A stretch of 64,000 nucleotides of DNA from Pseudomonas sp. S09G 359 (GCF_002843605.1 NZ_CP025263.1:998501-1062500); one strand, 5' to 3'. Numbered from the stretch's first letter, positions 48,784-60,563 are shown. Made by a program: numbers and translations. The notes: generated by a model not told the origin, from the letters alone.

Positions 48784-49092
48784 GTCTGAAATCGTATAGC
48801 CTGACGAAAAGTCGGCGATTATAGCGGTAATGATCGATTCCCTCACGCAAGTTCGTCAGGCTTTATTCACTCTGTAGGTGAGATTCCATTCTCATTAACA
48901 CAGCCAGCAACGTTTTTTCCCTGTCCCGGATCTTAACAAGCGCTGTTCCGGCCTTGGGCGCGTTGTACCAGCAGTGATATAGTTCGCCGCCAGTCCGGTC
49001 CGCCCAGCCCATATGGCTATATTGCGCAACCGTTGCAAACGTTTGTCGCAAGCGTGGTGTCTGAGTGAGAGGCTGCATCCCAAGGAGTTTAG
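48784..49092. promoter_or_regulatory. Divergent kdsD/mla promoter region with inverted repeats
   Basis: The 309-bp gap holds an 11-bp perfect inverted repeat AGCCTGACGAA/TTCGTCAGGCT (48798-48808 and 48852-48862). Two overlapping palindromes follow: GCAAC-C-GTTGC (49026-49036) and CAAACGTTTG (49036-49045), the latter shaped like a LacI/PurR-family operator. No gene is supported. Confidence 0.4.
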
Positions 49093-49902
49093 ATGAGTGC
49101 CGATAACGCCTACGCGGTCGAGCTGAAGGGACTGACCTTCAAGCGCGGGACGCGCAGCATCTTCAATAACGTCGATATTCGCATTCCCCGCGGTAAGGTC
49201 ACGGGCATCATGGGGCCTTCCGGTTGCGGCAAGACCACCTTGTTGCGCCTTATGGGCATGCAATTGCGCCCCACCGCTGGCGAAGTGTGGGTCAACGGCC
49301 AGAACCTGCCGACGTTGTCGCGCAGTGATCTGTTCGACGCACGCAAGCACATGGGAGTGCTGTTCCAGAGCGGCGCGCTGTTCACCGACCTGGATGTGTT
49401 CGAGAACGTGGCGTTCCCGCTGCGGGTGCATACCCAGCTGTCCGATGAAATGATTCGTGACATTGTGTTACTGAAACTTCAGGCCGTGGGCCTTCGCGGC
49501 GCCATCGACCTGATGCCCGATGAGCTGTCCGGCGGCATGAAGCGCCGGGTCGCCCTGGCGCGGGCGATTGCCCTCGACCCGCAGATCCTCATGTACGACG
49601 AGCCCTTCGTTGGCCAGGACCCCATCGCCATGGGTGTGCTGGTCCGCCTGATCCGCCTGCTCAACGATGCGCTGGGCATCACCAGTATCGTGGTCTCCCA
49701 TGACCTCGCAGAAACCGCGAGCATTGCCGACTACCTCTATGTAGTAGGCGACGGCCAGGTGCTGGGGCAGGGCACGCCTGAAGAACTGATGAACGCCGAC
49801 AACCCCCGCATTCGCCAATTCATGACCGGCGATCCCGATGGCCCTGTGCCTTTTCACTTTCCGGCAGCGGATTACCGCTCAGATCTTCTGGGGAAGCGCT
49901 GA
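49093..49902 (+). CDS. mlaF: Mla phospholipid transporter ATP-binding protein
   Basis: The 269-residue ATPase of the MlaFEDB inner-membrane complex maintains outer-membrane lipid asymmetry. Walker A is [11 protein letters not shown], the signature [15 protein letters not shown] and Walker [14 protein letters not shown]. It has the best-placed ribosome site in the operon (AAGGAG) and overlaps mlaE by one base. Known homologues in pseudomonads (Ttg2A) also affect solvent and drug tolerance. Confidence 0.96.
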   Translation: MSADNAYAVELKGLTFKRGTRSIFNNVDIRIPRGKVTGIMGPSGCGKTTLLRLMGMQLRPTAGEVWVNGQNLPTLSRSDLFDARKHMGVLFQSGALFTDLDVFENVAFPLRVHTQLSDEMIRDIVLLKLQAVGLRGAIDLMPDELSGGMKRRVALARAIALDPQILMYDEPFVGQDPIAMGVLVRLIRLLNDALGITSIVVSHDLAETASIADYLYVVGDGQVLGQGTPEELMNADNPRIRQFMTGDPDGPVPFHFPAADYRSDLLGKR

Positions 49903-50699
49903 TGCGCAAGACATCTCTTATCGAAAAGGTCCGCCTTTTCGGTCGCTCCGGCATCGACATCGTCGAAGTGCTGGGCCGCTCGACGATTTTCCTGTTCCAC
50001 GCCCTGCTTGGGCGCGGCGGCATTGGCGGTGGCTTTGGCTTGCTGATCAAGCAGCTGCACTCGGTGGGCGTGATGTCCCTGGTGATCATCGTGGTCTCCG
50101 GGGTATTCATTGGCATGGTGCTGGCGCTGCAGGGGTTCAATATTCTGTCCAGCTACGGCTCGGAGCAGGCGGTGGGGCAGATGGTTGCCCTGACATTGCT
50201 GCGTGAGCTGGGGCCCGTGGTCACGGCGTTGTTGTTCGCCGGGCGTGCGGGTTCCGCGCTGACCGCCGAAATCGGCAACATGAAGTCCACCGAGCAGCTG
50301 TCCAGCCTGGAAATGATCGGCGTGGACCCGCTCAAGTACATTGTTGCCCCGCGCCTGTGGGCCGGCTTCATTTCCCTGCCATTGCTGGCGATGATCTTCA
50401 GCGTGGTGGGTATCTGGGGCGGTTCGTGGGTGGCGGTGGACTGGCTGGGCGTCTACGACGGCTCCTACTGGGCCAACATGCAAAACAGCGTGACCTTCAG
50501 CGGTGACGTGCTCAACGGCATCATAAAGAGCATCGTCTTTGCCTTTGTAGTGACCTGGATCGCCGTATTCCAAGGCTACGACTGTGAGCCCACCTCAGAA
50601 GGGATCAGTCGCGCCACCACCAAGACCGTTGTGTACGCCTCACTGGCGGTACTGGGCCTTGACTTCATTTTGACCGCCTTGATGTTTGGAGATTTCTGA
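49902..50699 (+). CDS. mlaE: Mla phospholipid transporter permease
   Basis: The 265-residue MlaE-type permease has about five hydrophobic helices. Family motifs are [16 protein letters not shown] and [26 protein letters not shown] (central conserved region). It is linked by one-base overlaps to mlaF and mlaD. Confidence 0.96.
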   Translation: MRKTSLIEKVRLFGRSGIDIVEVLGRSTIFLFHALLGRGGIGGGFGLLIKQLHSVGVMSLVIIVVSGVFIGMVLALQGFNILSSYGSEQAVGQMVALTLLRELGPVVTALLFAGRAGSALTAEIGNMKSTEQLSSLEMIGVDPLKYIVAPRLWAGFISLPLLAMIFSVVGIWGGSWVAVDWLGVYDGSYWANMQNSVTFSGDVLNGIIKSIVFAFVVTWIAVFQGYDCEPTSEGISRATTKTVVYASLAVLGLDFILTALMFGDF

Positions 50700-51166
50700 T
50701 GCAAAACCGCACTGTGGAAATCGGTGTCGGCCTTTTCTTGCTGGCTGGCATCCTGGCTTTACTGTTGCTGGCCCTGCGAGTCAGTGGCCTGTCGGCCAGC
50801 CCCACCGCCGATACTTATAAACTTTACGCGTACTTCGACAATATCGCCGGTTTGACTGTCAGAGCTAAAGTGACCATGGCCGGTGTGACTATCGGCAAGG
50901 TCACGGCAATCGATCTGGATCGCGACAGCTTCACCGGGCGAGTGACCATGCAACTGGACAAGAAGGTAGATAATCTGCCGACCGACTCCACTGCATCTAT
51001 CCTCACTGCGGGTCTGCTGGGCGAGAAGTACATCGGTGTCAGCGTGGGTGGGGAAACAGCCCTGCTCAAGGATGGTTCGACAATCCACGACACACAGTCG
51101 TCGTTGGTACTTGAAGACCTGATCGGTAAATTCCTGCTCAATACGGTCAATAAAGACGCCAAATGA
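50699..51166 (+). CDS. mlaD: Mla phospholipid transporter substrate-binding protein MlaD
   Basis: The 155-residue protein has one N-terminal membrane helix (GLFLLAGILALLLLALRV) and an MCE domain (about 38-120, YFDNIAGLTVRAKVTMAGV). It forms the periplasmic hexameric ring. The stop overlaps an in-frame ATG of the mlaC frame. Confidence 0.96.
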   Translation: MQNRTVEIGVGLFLLAGILALLLLALRVSGLSASPTADTYKLYAYFDNIAGLTVRAKVTMAGVTIGKVTAIDLDRDSFTGRVTMQLDKKVDNLPTDSTASILTAGLLGEKYIGVSVGGETALLKDGSTIHDTQSSLVLEDLIGKFLLNTVNKDAK

Positions 51167-51177
51167 GGAATCTGTTC

Positions 51178-51825
51178 ATGATCTCTACCTTGCGACGTGG
51201 CCTGTTAATACTGCTTGCAGCGCTTCCGCTGATGGCCAACGCGGCAGGCTCTGCGCACGATTTGGTAAAGGGCACGACCGACAAGATGTTGGCTGACCTG
51301 ACTGCCAATAAAGAGCAGTACAAGCAGGACCCGAGTAAGTTTTACGACGCGCTCAACACCATTGTCGGTCCCGTGGTGGATGCTGAAGGCATCTCCAGAA
51401 GCATCATGACGGTCAAGTATTCGCGCAAGGCGACGCCAGCGCAGATGCAAACGTTCCAGGAAAACTTCAAGAAGGGCCTGTTCCAGTTTTATGGCAACGC
51501 CCTGCTCGAGTACAACAACCAGGGTATTACCGTCGCTCCCGCCGGGGATGAGTCGGGTGATCGCACCAGCGTCAACATGAGCGTCAAGGGCAACAATGGC
51601 GCCGTCTACCCTGTGCAGTACACGCTCGAGAAGGTTAACGGCGAGTGGAAGCTGCGCAACGTGATCATCAATGGTATCAACATCGGCAAGCTATTCCGTG
51701 ACCAGTTCGCCGACGCCATGCAGCGCAATGGCAACGACCTCGACAAAACCATCAATGGTTGGGCCGGTGAAGTGGCCAAGGCCAAGGAAGAAACCGATAA
51801 AGCTGCCGGGAAGCCCGCGCAATGA
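51178..51825 (+). CDS. mlaC: Mla periplasmic phospholipid-binding protein MlaC
   Basis: The 215-residue protein has a Sec signal (MISTLRRGLLILLAALPLMANA) and an MlaC fold that shuttles phospholipid between the outer membrane and MlaFEDB. ATG 51178 has GAGGAA at 7 nt; the overlapping ATG 51163 (five codons earlier) is an alternative. It overlaps mlaB by four bases. Confidence 0.93.
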   Translation: MISTLRRGLLILLAALPLMANAAGSAHDLVKGTTDKMLADLTANKEQYKQDPSKFYDALNTIVGPVVDAEGISRSIMTVKYSRKATPAQMQTFQENFKKGLFQFYGNALLEYNNQGITVAPAGDESGDRTSVNMSVKGNNGAVYPVQYTLEKVNGEWKLRNVIINGINIGKLFRDQFADAMQRNGNDLDKTINGWAGEVAKAKEETDKAAGKPAQ

Positions 51826-52127
51826 CCGAGTCGGCTGTTCGTCTCGGCGATGCCGGCGAGCTGCTGATCAGCGGCGTGCTGGATTACCGCACCGGGCCTG
51901 ACCTGCGCAAGCAGGGCCAGGCACTGATCAAGACCAGCACCGCGCCTGCGCTGGTGCTGGATTGTTCGGCGGTGACCAAGTCCAGCAGCGTCGGCTTGTC
52001 GTTGTTGCTGTGCTTCATGCGCGATGCCCAGGCTGCTAGAAAGCCGGTGAGTATCCGTGCAATGCCCGAAGACATGCGCGAAATCGCCGAGGTTTCTGGT
52101 TTGACCGAGCTGTTGGCGCATCCTTAA
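51822..52127 (+). CDS. mlaB: Mla STAS-domain protein MlaB
   Basis: The 101-residue STAS-domain protein (ALVLDCSAVTKSSSVGLSLLL) stabilises MlaF in the inner-membrane complex. It is the last mla gene; a terminator follows before ibaG. Confidence 0.92.
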   Translation: MTESAVRLGDAGELLISGVLDYRTGPDLRKQGQALIKTSTAPALVLDCSAVTKSSSVGLSLLLCFMRDAQAARKPVSIRAMPEDMREIAEVSGLTELLAHP

Positions 52128-52141
52128 TACACATTTATGAG

Positions 52142-52196
52142 AAGCCCCCCGTCAGAGTCCTGCTATGCGGGGTTCGCAGGCGCGGGGCTTTTTTGT
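52142..52196 (+). terminator. Rho-independent terminator of the mla operon
   Basis: AAGCCCC pairs with GGGGCTT; an inner CCTGC/GCAGG stem fills the loop and TTTTTTG follows. Confidence 0.75.
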
Positions 52197-52240
52197 ATGA
52201 TGTGCGACCCGCGCGCACTGGGCGCCGATAGAGGTTGAGC

Positions 52241-53769
<1,529 letters not shown>

Positions 53770-53787
53770 TACTGCAAACACCTTCAC

Positions 53788-53894
53788 TGTGGCGAGCGGG
53801 CTTGTCGAGTCGTCGCACCGCCGCGTTGGATTGCGTAGCAACCCCAGCAATGGGACTGCTGCGCAGTCCAACGCGGGCAAGCCCGCTCGCCACA
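53788..53894. repeat. REPIN, GTGGCGAGCGGGC type, with disrupted left arm
   Basis: TGTGGCGAGCGGGCTTG and its complement bound the element. The left arm carries about 15 extra bases (TCGAGTCGTCGCACCG region) absent from the right arm, so the stem is interrupted. Confidence 0.85.
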
Positions 53895-54014
53895 AGAAGA
53901 GGGTGTTTGCTGTTAGCTGAATTTGTTTCAAATCGAGGCTGTAATGGCCTCGATCTGTGTCTGGCGCCGCTTGCGACCGGACCGCAATAGCCTGATGAAG
54001 GACTGACGTTTCCC

Positions 54015-54650
54015 ATGTTGACCATCGCACTGTCCAAGGGCCGCATCCTTGACGACACTTTGCCGCTTCTGGCTGAAGCGGGCATCGTGCCGACCGAGAA
54101 TCCGGACAAGAGCCGCAAGCTGATCATCCCCACGACCCAGGACGACGTTCGCCTGCTGATCGTGCGGGCTACCGACGTGCCGACCTATGTTGAACATGGC
54201 GCGGCCGACCTGGGTGTCGCCGGTAAAGACGTGCTGATGGAATACGGTGGCCAGGGCCTGTACGAGCCGCTGGACCTGCGTATTGCCCTGTGCAAGCTGA
54301 TGACCGCCGGCCGTGTCGGTGATGTCGAGCCCAAGGGCCGCCTGCGCGTGGCCACCAAGTTCGTCAATGTCGCCAAGCGCTACTACGCCGAGCAAGGCCG
54401 CCAGGTCGATATCATCAAGCTCTACGGCTCGATGGAACTGGCACCGCTGATCGGCCTGGCCGACAAGATCATCGACGTGGTCGACACCGGCAACACCCTG
54501 CGTGCCAACGGTTTGGAGCCGCAGGATTTCATTGCCGATATCAGCTCCCGTCTGATCGTCAATAAAGCATCGATGAAAATGCAGCACGCTCGTATCCAGG
54601 CGTTGATCGACACCCTGCGCAAGGCAGTGGAGTCGCGACACCGCGGTTGA
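54015..54650 (+). CDS. hisG: ATP phosphoribosyltransferase (short form)
   Basis: The 211-residue catalytic subunit begins histidine synthesis by joining ATP and PRPP. It lacks the C-terminal regulatory domain, so it is the short HisG that needs HisZ, which is encoded elsewhere. Motifs include [18 protein letters not shown] and the PRPP-binding [15 protein letters not shown]. Confidence 0.96.
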   Translation: MLTIALSKGRILDDTLPLLAEAGIVPTENPDKSRKLIIPTTQDDVRLLIVRATDVPTYVEHGAADLGVAGKDVLMEYGGQGLYEPLDLRIALCKLMTAGRVGDVEPKGRLRVATKFVNVAKRYYAEQGRQVDIIKLYGSMELAPLIGLADKIIDVVDTGNTLRANGLEPQDFIADISSRLIVNKASMKMQHARIQALIDTLRKAVESRHRG

Positions 54651-54704
54651 CCTACCTGCGTAGCTGAAAAGCTACGCCCGTCTATCCGCCTCATAGCCAG
54701 AATT

Positions 54705-54754
54705 CTCAGGTGCCCAAGCGGAAACGACTGCTAGTTTAGGGCGCCTGAGTTTTT
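54705..54754 (+). terminator. Terminator-like hairpin between hisG and hisD
   Basis: CTCAGGTGCCC and GGGCGCCTGAG form an 11-bp stem (one T-G wobble) with a 23-nt loop and TTTTTG, ending 25 bp before the hisD start. A separate CGTAGCT-GAAA-AGCTACG hairpin lies upstream at 54659-54676. Confidence 0.75.
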
Positions 54755-54778
54755 GCCAATTCTATTGAGGCCCTCGCT

Positions 54779-56095
54779 ATGACCACGTCCACTGCAATTG
54801 CCCGACTCAACGCTGCCGACCCGGATTTCGCCCATCATCTGGATCATCTGCTGAGCTGGGAAAGCGTGTCCGACGATTCGGTCAACCAGCGGGTGCTCGA
54901 CATTATCAAGGCTGTGCGTGAGCGCGGCGACGCGGCGCTGGTGGACTTCACCCGCCAGTTCGACGGCCTCGACGTAGCGTCGATGTCAGACCTGATCCTG
55001 CCGCGCGAACGCCTGGAGCTGGCCCTGACGCGCATCACCGCGCCGCAGCGCGAGGCACTGGAAGTGGCGGCAGCGCGCGTGCGCAGCTACCACGAAAAAC
55101 AGAAACAGGACTCCTGGAGCTACACCGAGGCCGACGGCACCGTGCTGGGCCAGAAGGTCACGCCGCTGGACCGCGCCGGGCTGTACGTGCCCGGCGGTAA
55201 GGCCTCGTACCCGTCTTCGGTGTTGATGAACGCGATCCCGGCCAAAGTGGCGGGCGTGACCGAAGTGGTCATGGTGGTACCGACCCCGCGCGGTGAAATC
55301 AACGAGCTGGTACTGGCGGCCGCGTGCATCGCCGGTGTCGACCGCGTGTTCACCATCGGCGGCGCCCAGGCGGTTGCCGCCCTGGCCTATGGCACCGAAA
55401 GCGTACCGAAGGTCGACAAGGTGGTCGGCCCTGGCAACATCTACGTCGCCACCGCCAAGCGCCATGTATTTGGCCAGGTCGGTATCGACATGATCGCCGG
55501 CCCTTCGGAAATCCTCGTGGTGTGCGACGGCCAGACCGACCCGGACTGGATCGCCATGGACCTGTTCTCCCAGGCCGAACACGACGAAGATGCCCAGGCG
55601 ATCCTGGTCAGCCCCGACGCCGAGTTCCTCGACAAGGTGGCCGCCAGCATCGATAAGCTGCTGCCGACCATGGAGCGCGCCGAAATCATCGAGAAGTCGA
55701 TCAATGGCCGTGGTGCGTTGATCCTGGTCAGCGACATGGAGCAGGCCATCGAGGTGGCCAACCGTATCGCGCCGGAGCACCTGGAGTTGTCCGTGGCCGA
55801 CCCACAGGCCTGGCTGCCGTCGATTCGCCACGCCGGTGCGATCTTCATGGGCCGCCACACCAGCGAAGCCCTGGGCGACTACTGTGCCGGCCCGAACCAC
55901 GTGCTGCCGACCTCCGGCACCGCACGTTTCTCGTCGCCGCTGGGGGTGTATGACTTCCAGAAGCGTTCGTCGATCATTTTCTGCTCGCCACAAGGCGCTT
56001 CCGAGTTGGGCAAGACCGCCTCGGTGCTGGCCCGTGGTGAGTCGCTGAGCGCCCACGCGCGCAGCGCCGAATACCGAATCGTTAAGGGAGAGTAA
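54779..56095 (+). CDS. hisD: Histidinol dehydrogenase
   Basis: The 438-residue enzyme performs the last two oxidations to L-histidine. Conserved segments are [31 protein letters not shown] and the zinc/catalytic region [14 protein letters not shown] with HxxxE later ([10 protein letters not shown]). Downstream hisC follows by three bases. Confidence 0.97.
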   Translation: MTTSTAIARLNAADPDFAHHLDHLLSWESVSDDSVNQRVLDIIKAVRERGDAALVDFTRQFDGLDVASMSDLILPRERLELALTRITAPQREALEVAAARVRSYHEKQKQDSWSYTEADGTVLGQKVTPLDRAGLYVPGGKASYPSSVLMNAIPAKVAGVTEVVMVVPTPRGEINELVLAAACIAGVDRVFTIGGAQAVAALAYGTESVPKVDKVVGPGNIYVATAKRHVFGQVGIDMIAGPSEILVVCDGQTDPDWIAMDLFSQAEHDEDAQAILVSPDAEFLDKVAASIDKLLPTMERAEIIEKSINGRGALILVSDMEQAIEVANRIAPEHLELSVADPQAWLPSIRHAGAIFMGRHTSEALGDYCAGPNHVLPTSGTARFSSPLGVYDFQKRSSIIFCSPQGASELGKTASVLARGESLSAHARSAEYRIVKGE

Positions 56096-56098
56096 GAC

Positions 56099-57151
56099 AT
56101 GAGCAAATTCTGGAGCCCTTTCGTCAAGGACCTCGTGCCTTACGTACCCGGCGAGCAGCCGAAGCTGACCAAACTGGTCAAGCTCAACACCAATGAAAAC
56201 CCTTACGGCCCGTCGCCCAAGGCGCTGGCTGCGATGCAGACCGAGTTGAACGACAACCTGCGCCTGTACCCGGACCCCAACAGTGACCTGCTCAAGCAGG
56301 CCGTGGCCAAGTATTACGGGATCGACGCCGGCAAGGTGTTCCTCGGCAACGGTTCCGACGAAGTGCTGGCGCACATCTTCCACGGCCTGTTCCAGCACGA
56401 GCTGCCGCTGCTGTTCCCGGATATCAGCTACAGCTTCTATCCGGTTTACTGCGGCCTCTATGGCATCAAGTCCGACCCGGTGCCGCTGGACGAGCAGTTC
56501 CAGATCCGCGTGGCCGACTACGCCAAGCCCAACGGTGGGATCATCTTCCCCAACCCGAACGCACCGACTGGCTGCGTGCTGGCGCTGGACGCGGTGGAGC
56601 AGATCCTCAAGGCCAGCCCGGACTCGGTGGTGGTGGTTGATGAAGCCTATATCGACTTCGGCGGCGAAACGGCCATCAGCCTGGTGGATCGCTACCCGAA
56701 CCTGCTGGTGACCCAGACCCTGTCCAAATCGCGCTCACTGGCCGGTTTGCGCGTGGGCCTGGCCGTGGGCCACCCGGACCTGATCGAGGCGCTGGAGCGA
56801 GTCAAGAACAGCTTCAACTCGTACCCGCTGGACCGCCTGGCGATTGTCGGCGCGGCAGCGGCGTTTGACGACCGTGAATACTTCGAGAAAACCTGCCAAC
56901 GGGTCATCGACAGCCGCAACAAGGTGGTCGCGCAGCTTGAAGGGAAGGGCTTTGAAGTGTTGCCGTCGGCGGCCAACTTCATCTTTGCGCGTCACCCACG
57001 GCATGACGCGGCGGGTTTGGCTGCGAAGCTACGTGAGCAGGGCGTGATCGTGCGGCACTTCAAGCAGGAGCGGATTGCCCAATTCCTGCGGATCAGCATT
57101 GGCACGCCGGAGCAGAACCAGGCGCTGATCGATGGGCTCGGCGAGCTTTAA
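56099..57151 (+). CDS. hisC: Histidinol-phosphate aminotransferase
   Basis: The 350-residue fold-type I PLP enzyme transaminates imidazole-acetol phosphate. The PLP lysine is in [14 protein letters not shown], and the substrate region [12 protein letters not shown] is at the N-terminus. It is translationally close to hisD. Confidence 0.95.
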   Translation: MSKFWSPFVKDLVPYVPGEQPKLTKLVKLNTNENPYGPSPKALAAMQTELNDNLRLYPDPNSDLLKQAVAKYYGIDAGKVFLGNGSDEVLAHIFHGLFQHELPLLFPDISYSFYPVYCGLYGIKSDPVPLDEQFQIRVADYAKPNGGIIFPNPNAPTGCVLALDAVEQILKASPDSVVVVDEAYIDFGGETAISLVDRYPNLLVTQTLSKSRSLAGLRVGLAVGHPDLIEALERVKNSFNSYPLDRLAIVGAAAAFDDREYFEKTCQRVIDSRNKVVAQLEGKGFEVLPSAANFIFARHPRHDAAGLAAKLREQGVIVRHFKQERIAQFLRISIGTPEQNQALIDGLGEL

Positions 57152-57168
57152 CATCCACTGAAATCAAC

Positions 57169-57257
57169 TGTGGGAGCGGGCTTGCTCGCGAAGGCGGTGT
57201 ATCAGTCACAGAGTTATCGACTGACACTATGCCTTCGCGAGCAAGCCCGCTCCCACA
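57169..57257. repeat. REPIN, GTGGGAGCGGGC type
   Basis: TGTGGGAGCGGGCTTGCTCG and its complement flank a 40-nt centre between convergent hisC and uraA. Confidence 0.9.
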
Positions 57258-57275
57258 TTGGTTTTGCGGCGTTAA

Positions 57276-58550
57276 TTACAGTAGTGGCTCATCCGGCTTC
57301 TTGTTCTTCCAGCCATCATTGCCCGGCAGCAGCAGGTTCAAGCCAATTGCTACCACCGCACACAGGGCGATGCCCTTGAGGCCGAAATCGTCCGGGCCGG
57401 TGCCGGTACCCACCAGTACACCGCCAATCCCGAACACCAGGGTCACCGACACAATCACCAGATTGCGCGCTTCGCCCAGGTCGATCTTGTGGCGAATCAG
57501 CGTGTTCATGCCCACGGCCGCAATCGAGCCGAACAGCAGGCACAGAATCCCGCCCATCACCGGCACCGGAATGCTCTGCAGCAGTGCGCCGAACTTGCCG
57601 ATAAACGCCAGGCTGATGGCAAACACCGCCGCCCAGGTCATGATTTTCGGGTTGTAGTTCTTGGTCAGCATCACCGCGCCCGTCACTTCGGCGTAGGTGG
57701 TGTTCGGCGGGCCGCCAAACAGGCCGGCAGCCGTGGTGGCAATACCGTCACCCAGCAGGGTGCGGTGCAGGCCAGGCTTCTTCAGGTAGTCGCGACCGGT
57801 CACGCTGCCCACCGCAATTACACCACCGATATGTTCGATCGCCGGGGCCAGGGCCACCGGGACGATAAACAGGATCGCCTGCCAGTTGAACTCCGGCGCG
57901 GTGAAGTGGGGCAGGGCGAACCACGGTGCAGCGGCGATCTTCGCCGTGTCGACCACGCCGAAGTAGAACGACATGGCAAAGCCCACCAGCACGCCGGAGA
58001 TGATCGGCACCAGGCGGAAGATGCCCTTGCCGAACACCGCCACGATCAGCGTGGTGAGCAGCGCCGGCATCGAGATCAGCATCGCCGTCTGGTAATGGAT
58101 CAGCTCGGCGCCATCGCCGGACTTGCCCATCGCCATATTCGCGGCAATCGGCGCCATGGCCAGGCCGATGGAAATGATCACCGGCCCGATCACCACCGGC
58201 GGCAGCAGTCGGTCGATAAACCCGGTGCCTTTGATCTTTACGGCCAGGCCAAGGAAGGTATAAACGAAACCGGCTGCCATCACCCCGCCCATGGTCGCCG
58301 CGAGGCCGAACTGGCCCTTGGCGAGAATGATCGGGGTGATGAAGGCAAAGCTCGACGCCAGGAAGACCGGCACTTGCCGCCCCGTCACCACCTGGAACAA
58401 CAATGTGCCCAGGCCTGCGGTGAACAGGGCGACGTTTGGATCAAGACCTGTGATCAGCGGCATCAACACCAGCGCGCCAAATGCCACGAAGAGCATTTGT
58501 GCGCCAGACAGGATCTGGCGCCAAAGCGGGTCGTTGAATTCATCCTGCAT
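57276..58550 (-). CDS. uraA: Uracil permease (NAT/NCS2 family)
   Basis: The 424-residue transporter has about 14 membrane helices and imports uracil with protons. The NAT-type half-helices and the motif region LFGGPPNTTYAEVTGAVML plus APAIEHIGGVIAVG are characteristic. It lies two bases after upp, forming a salvage operon. Confidence 0.93.
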   Translation of the reverse strand: MQDEFNDPLWRQILSGAQMLFVAFGALVLMPLITGLDPNVALFTAGLGTLLFQVVTGRQVPVFLASSFAFITPIILAKGQFGLAATMGGVMAAGFVYTFLGLAVKIKGTGFIDRLLPPVVIGPVIISIGLAMAPIAANMAMGKSGDGAELIHYQTAMLISMPALLTTLIVAVFGKGIFRLVPIISGVLVGFAMSFYFGVVDTAKIAAAPWFALPHFTAPEFNWQAILFIVPVALAPAIEHIGGVIAVGSVTGRDYLKKPGLHRTLLGDGIATTAAGLFGGPPNTTYAEVTGAVMLTKNYNPKIMTWAAVFAISLAFIGKFGALLQSIPVPVMGGILCLLFGSIAAVGMNTLIRHKIDLGEARNLVIVSVTLVFGIGGVLVGTGTGPDDFGLKGIALCAVVAIGLNLLLPGNDGWKNKKPDEPLL

Positions 58551-58552
58551 GC

Positions 58553-59191
58553 TTACGCGTCCTTCTGCTTGGTGCCGAAGATCTTGTCACCGGCATCGCC
58601 CAGGCCTGGGATGATGTAGCCGTGTTCGTTGAGGCGCTCATCAATGGACGCGGTGTAGATCTGCACGTCCGGGTGGGCTTTCTCGACGGCGGCGATGCCT
58701 TCGGGCGCGGCTACCAGCACCATGGCGCGGATGTCCTTGCAGCCGGCTTTCTTCAGCAGGTCGATGGTGGCGACCATGGAACTGCCGGTGGCGAGCATCG
58801 GGTCGATGATCATGGCCAGGCGCTCGTCGATTTCCGGGACGAGTTTTTCCAGGTAGGTGTGCGCCTGCAAGGTTTCTTCATTGCGGGCCACGCCCACGGC
58901 GCTGACCTTGGCGCCCGGGATCAGGCTGAGGACGCCTTCGAGCATGCCGATACCGGCGCGCAGGATCGGCACCACGGTAATTTTCTTACCGGCGATTTTC
59001 TCGACCTGGACGGGACCGGCCCAACCCGGAATCTCGTAGGTTTCCAGGGGCAGATCTTTAGTGGCTTCGTAAGTGAGCAACGCTCCGACTTCCTGAGCAA
59101 GCTCACGGAAATTCTTCGTGCTAATGTCGGCGCGGCGCATAAGGCCGAGCTTGTGCTGGATCAGCGGGTGGCGGATCTCGCGAGTGGGCAT
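58553..59191 (-). CDS. upp: Uracil phosphoribosyltransferase
   Basis: The 212-residue enzyme makes UMP from uracil and PRPP. The PRPP loop is [17 protein letters not shown] and the uracil-binding C-terminal stretch is [16 protein letters not shown] chose ATG 59191 ([16 protein letters not shown]), the conserved start. It is divergent from hpt. Confidence 0.96.
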   Translation of the reverse strand: MPTREIRHPLIQHKLGLMRRADISTKNFRELAQEVGALLTYEATKDLPLETYEIPGWAGPVQVEKIAGKKITVVPILRAGIGMLEGVLSLIPGAKVSAVGVARNEETLQAHTYLEKLVPEIDERLAMIIDPMLATGSSMVATIDLLKKAGCKDIRAMVLVAAPEGIAAVEKAHPDVQIYTASIDERLNEHGYIIPGLGDAGDKIFGTKQKDA

Positions 59192-59226
59192 GGGAAAGGC
59201 TCCGGCGGCGGGCAAAAAAACCGGCC

Positions 59227-59238
59227 TAGATTAATCTA
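59227..59238. promoter_or_regulatory. Perfect 12-bp palindrome in the upp/hpt divergent region
   Basis: TAGATTAATCTA lies 36 bp before upp. It is AT-rich and fully symmetric, as expected for a small dimeric regulator site, but no regulator is identified. Confidence 0.3.
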
Positions 59239-59355
59239 TCCGAGGGTGTTGTCCTATAGACATCTAGTACGTTAGTCCATTAAGGCTTGCTCGGAGCGCA
59301 TGAGAAGCGTACCTTCGCCCGCTTTTCTTGCCACAGCACCCCCTTGGAGAGCGCC

Positions 59356-59913
59356 ATGTCCGCTGATCTCGAGCATATCCGTCAAATCATGCGCGAGGCT
59401 GACTGCCTGTACACCGAAGCGCAAGTCGAAGAAGCGATCGCCAAGGTTGGCGCACACATCACCCGCGAAATGGCCGACACCAACCCGGTGGTTTTCTGTG
59501 TGATGAACGGTGGCCTGATCTTCGCTGGCAAATTGCTGACTCATCTGCAATTCCCGCTGGAAGCGTCCTACCTGCACGCCACCCGCTATCGTAACGAAAC
59601 CACCGGCGGCGACCTGTTCTGGAAGGCCAAGCCGGAAGTCTCGTTCATCGACCGTGATGTGCTGATCATCGACGACATCCTCGACGAAGGTCACACCCTG
59701 GGCGCGATCATCGACTTCTGCAAACACGCCGGCGCGCGCAAAGTGCACACCGCCGTGCTGATCGACAAAGACCACGACCGCAAGGCCCGCCCGGACCTCA
59801 AAGCCGATTACGTTGGCCTGCCATGCGTTGACCGTTACATCTTTGGTTACGGCATGGACTACAAAGGCTACTGGCGCAACGCCAATGGGATCTTCGCCGT
59901 CAAAGGCATGTGA
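59356..59913 (+). CDS. hpt: Hypoxanthine-guanine phosphoribosyltransferase
   Basis: The 185-residue type I phosphoribosyltransferase salvages purine bases. The PRPP motif is VLIIDDILDEGHTLGAI (about 100-116). ATG 59356 begins MSADLEHIRQIMREADCLY, preceded by GGAGAG. It is divergent from upp-uraA, grouping purine and pyrimidine salvage. Confidence 0.93.
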   Translation: MSADLEHIRQIMREADCLYTEAQVEEAIAKVGAHITREMADTNPVVFCVMNGGLIFAGKLLTHLQFPLEASYLHATRYRNETTGGDLFWKAKPEVSFIDRDVLIIDDILDEGHTLGAIIDFCKHAGARKVHTAVLIDKDHDRKARPDLKADYVGLPCVDRYIFGYGMDYKGYWRNANGIFAVKGM

Positions 59914-59973
59914 TCCGGGCCCGGCGCAGGGTTGTCATGCTATCGTGCTTGGCCCCTGCGTCTGGAGCTGTCC

Positions 59974-60453
59974 ATGAGCCTGTTGATTCGTACGTGCGCC
60001 GCCCTGGTGCTGACCCTCAGCCTGCCGCTGGCAGCCGCCCCCTTGCACAGCCAGTTCCTGCCGCCGGATGACCTGACCCTGCGCGCCGAAACCCCCGACC
60101 AGCAGCAATTGCTGCAAGTCACCGAGTACGCCGTGGTGGTGGGCAACCAGCGCCAATCCAGCCAGCAGCCGATCCCGGTCACCTCGCCGTTGATGATCCG
60201 CCTCAAGGGCAAGCCCTTGAACAAGGGCGCAAGCATTGCCCAAGTGGTGCTCAATTTCGATGCCGAAAGCAAAAGCCTGAAAAAGCCGGTATTCGACGAC
60301 AGCAGCAAAACCCTGACCTTGTCCTACCCGATGACGCAGTACCGCGTGATCGTCGACCTGCTGCGCAACGACACGGTGTACGTGCAGTTCCTCAGTTATG
60401 CCAATGGGCATATCTGGGCAGACCTGCACACCGGCGCTGTGCGTACAAAATAG
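59974..60453 (+). CDS. Uncharacterised secreted protein
   Basis: The 159-residue protein has a clear Sec signal (MSLLIRTCAALVLTLSLPLAAA, cleavage about residue 21-22) and a soluble beta-rich body with no cysteine motif. I do not recognise a named family. ATG 59974 follows GGAG at the right distance. It sits between hpt and a small conserved protein in a stretch syntenic with the PA4642-PA4645 area of P. aeruginosa. A periplasmic role is the only safe inference. Confidence 0.75.
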   Translation: MSLLIRTCAALVLTLSLPLAAAPLHSQFLPPDDLTLRAETPDQQQLLQVTEYAVVVGNQRQSSQQPIPVTSPLMIRLKGKPLNKGASIAQVVLNFDAESKSLKKPVFDDSSKTLTLSYPMTQYRVIVDLLRNDTVYVQFLSYANGHIWADLHTGAVRTK

Positions 60454-60474
60454 CCACAACATCGAAGATCAAAA

Positions 60475-60563
60475 TGTGGGAGGGGGCTTGCCCCCGATAG
60501 CGGTATGTCAGCAATACATTAGCTGGCTGATACACCGAAATCGGGGGCAAGCCCCCTCCCACA
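60475..60563. repeat. REPIN, GTGGGAGGGGGC type
   Basis: TGTGGGAGGGGGCTTGCCCC and its complement flank a 40-nt centre, between two same-strand genes. Confidence 0.9.
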
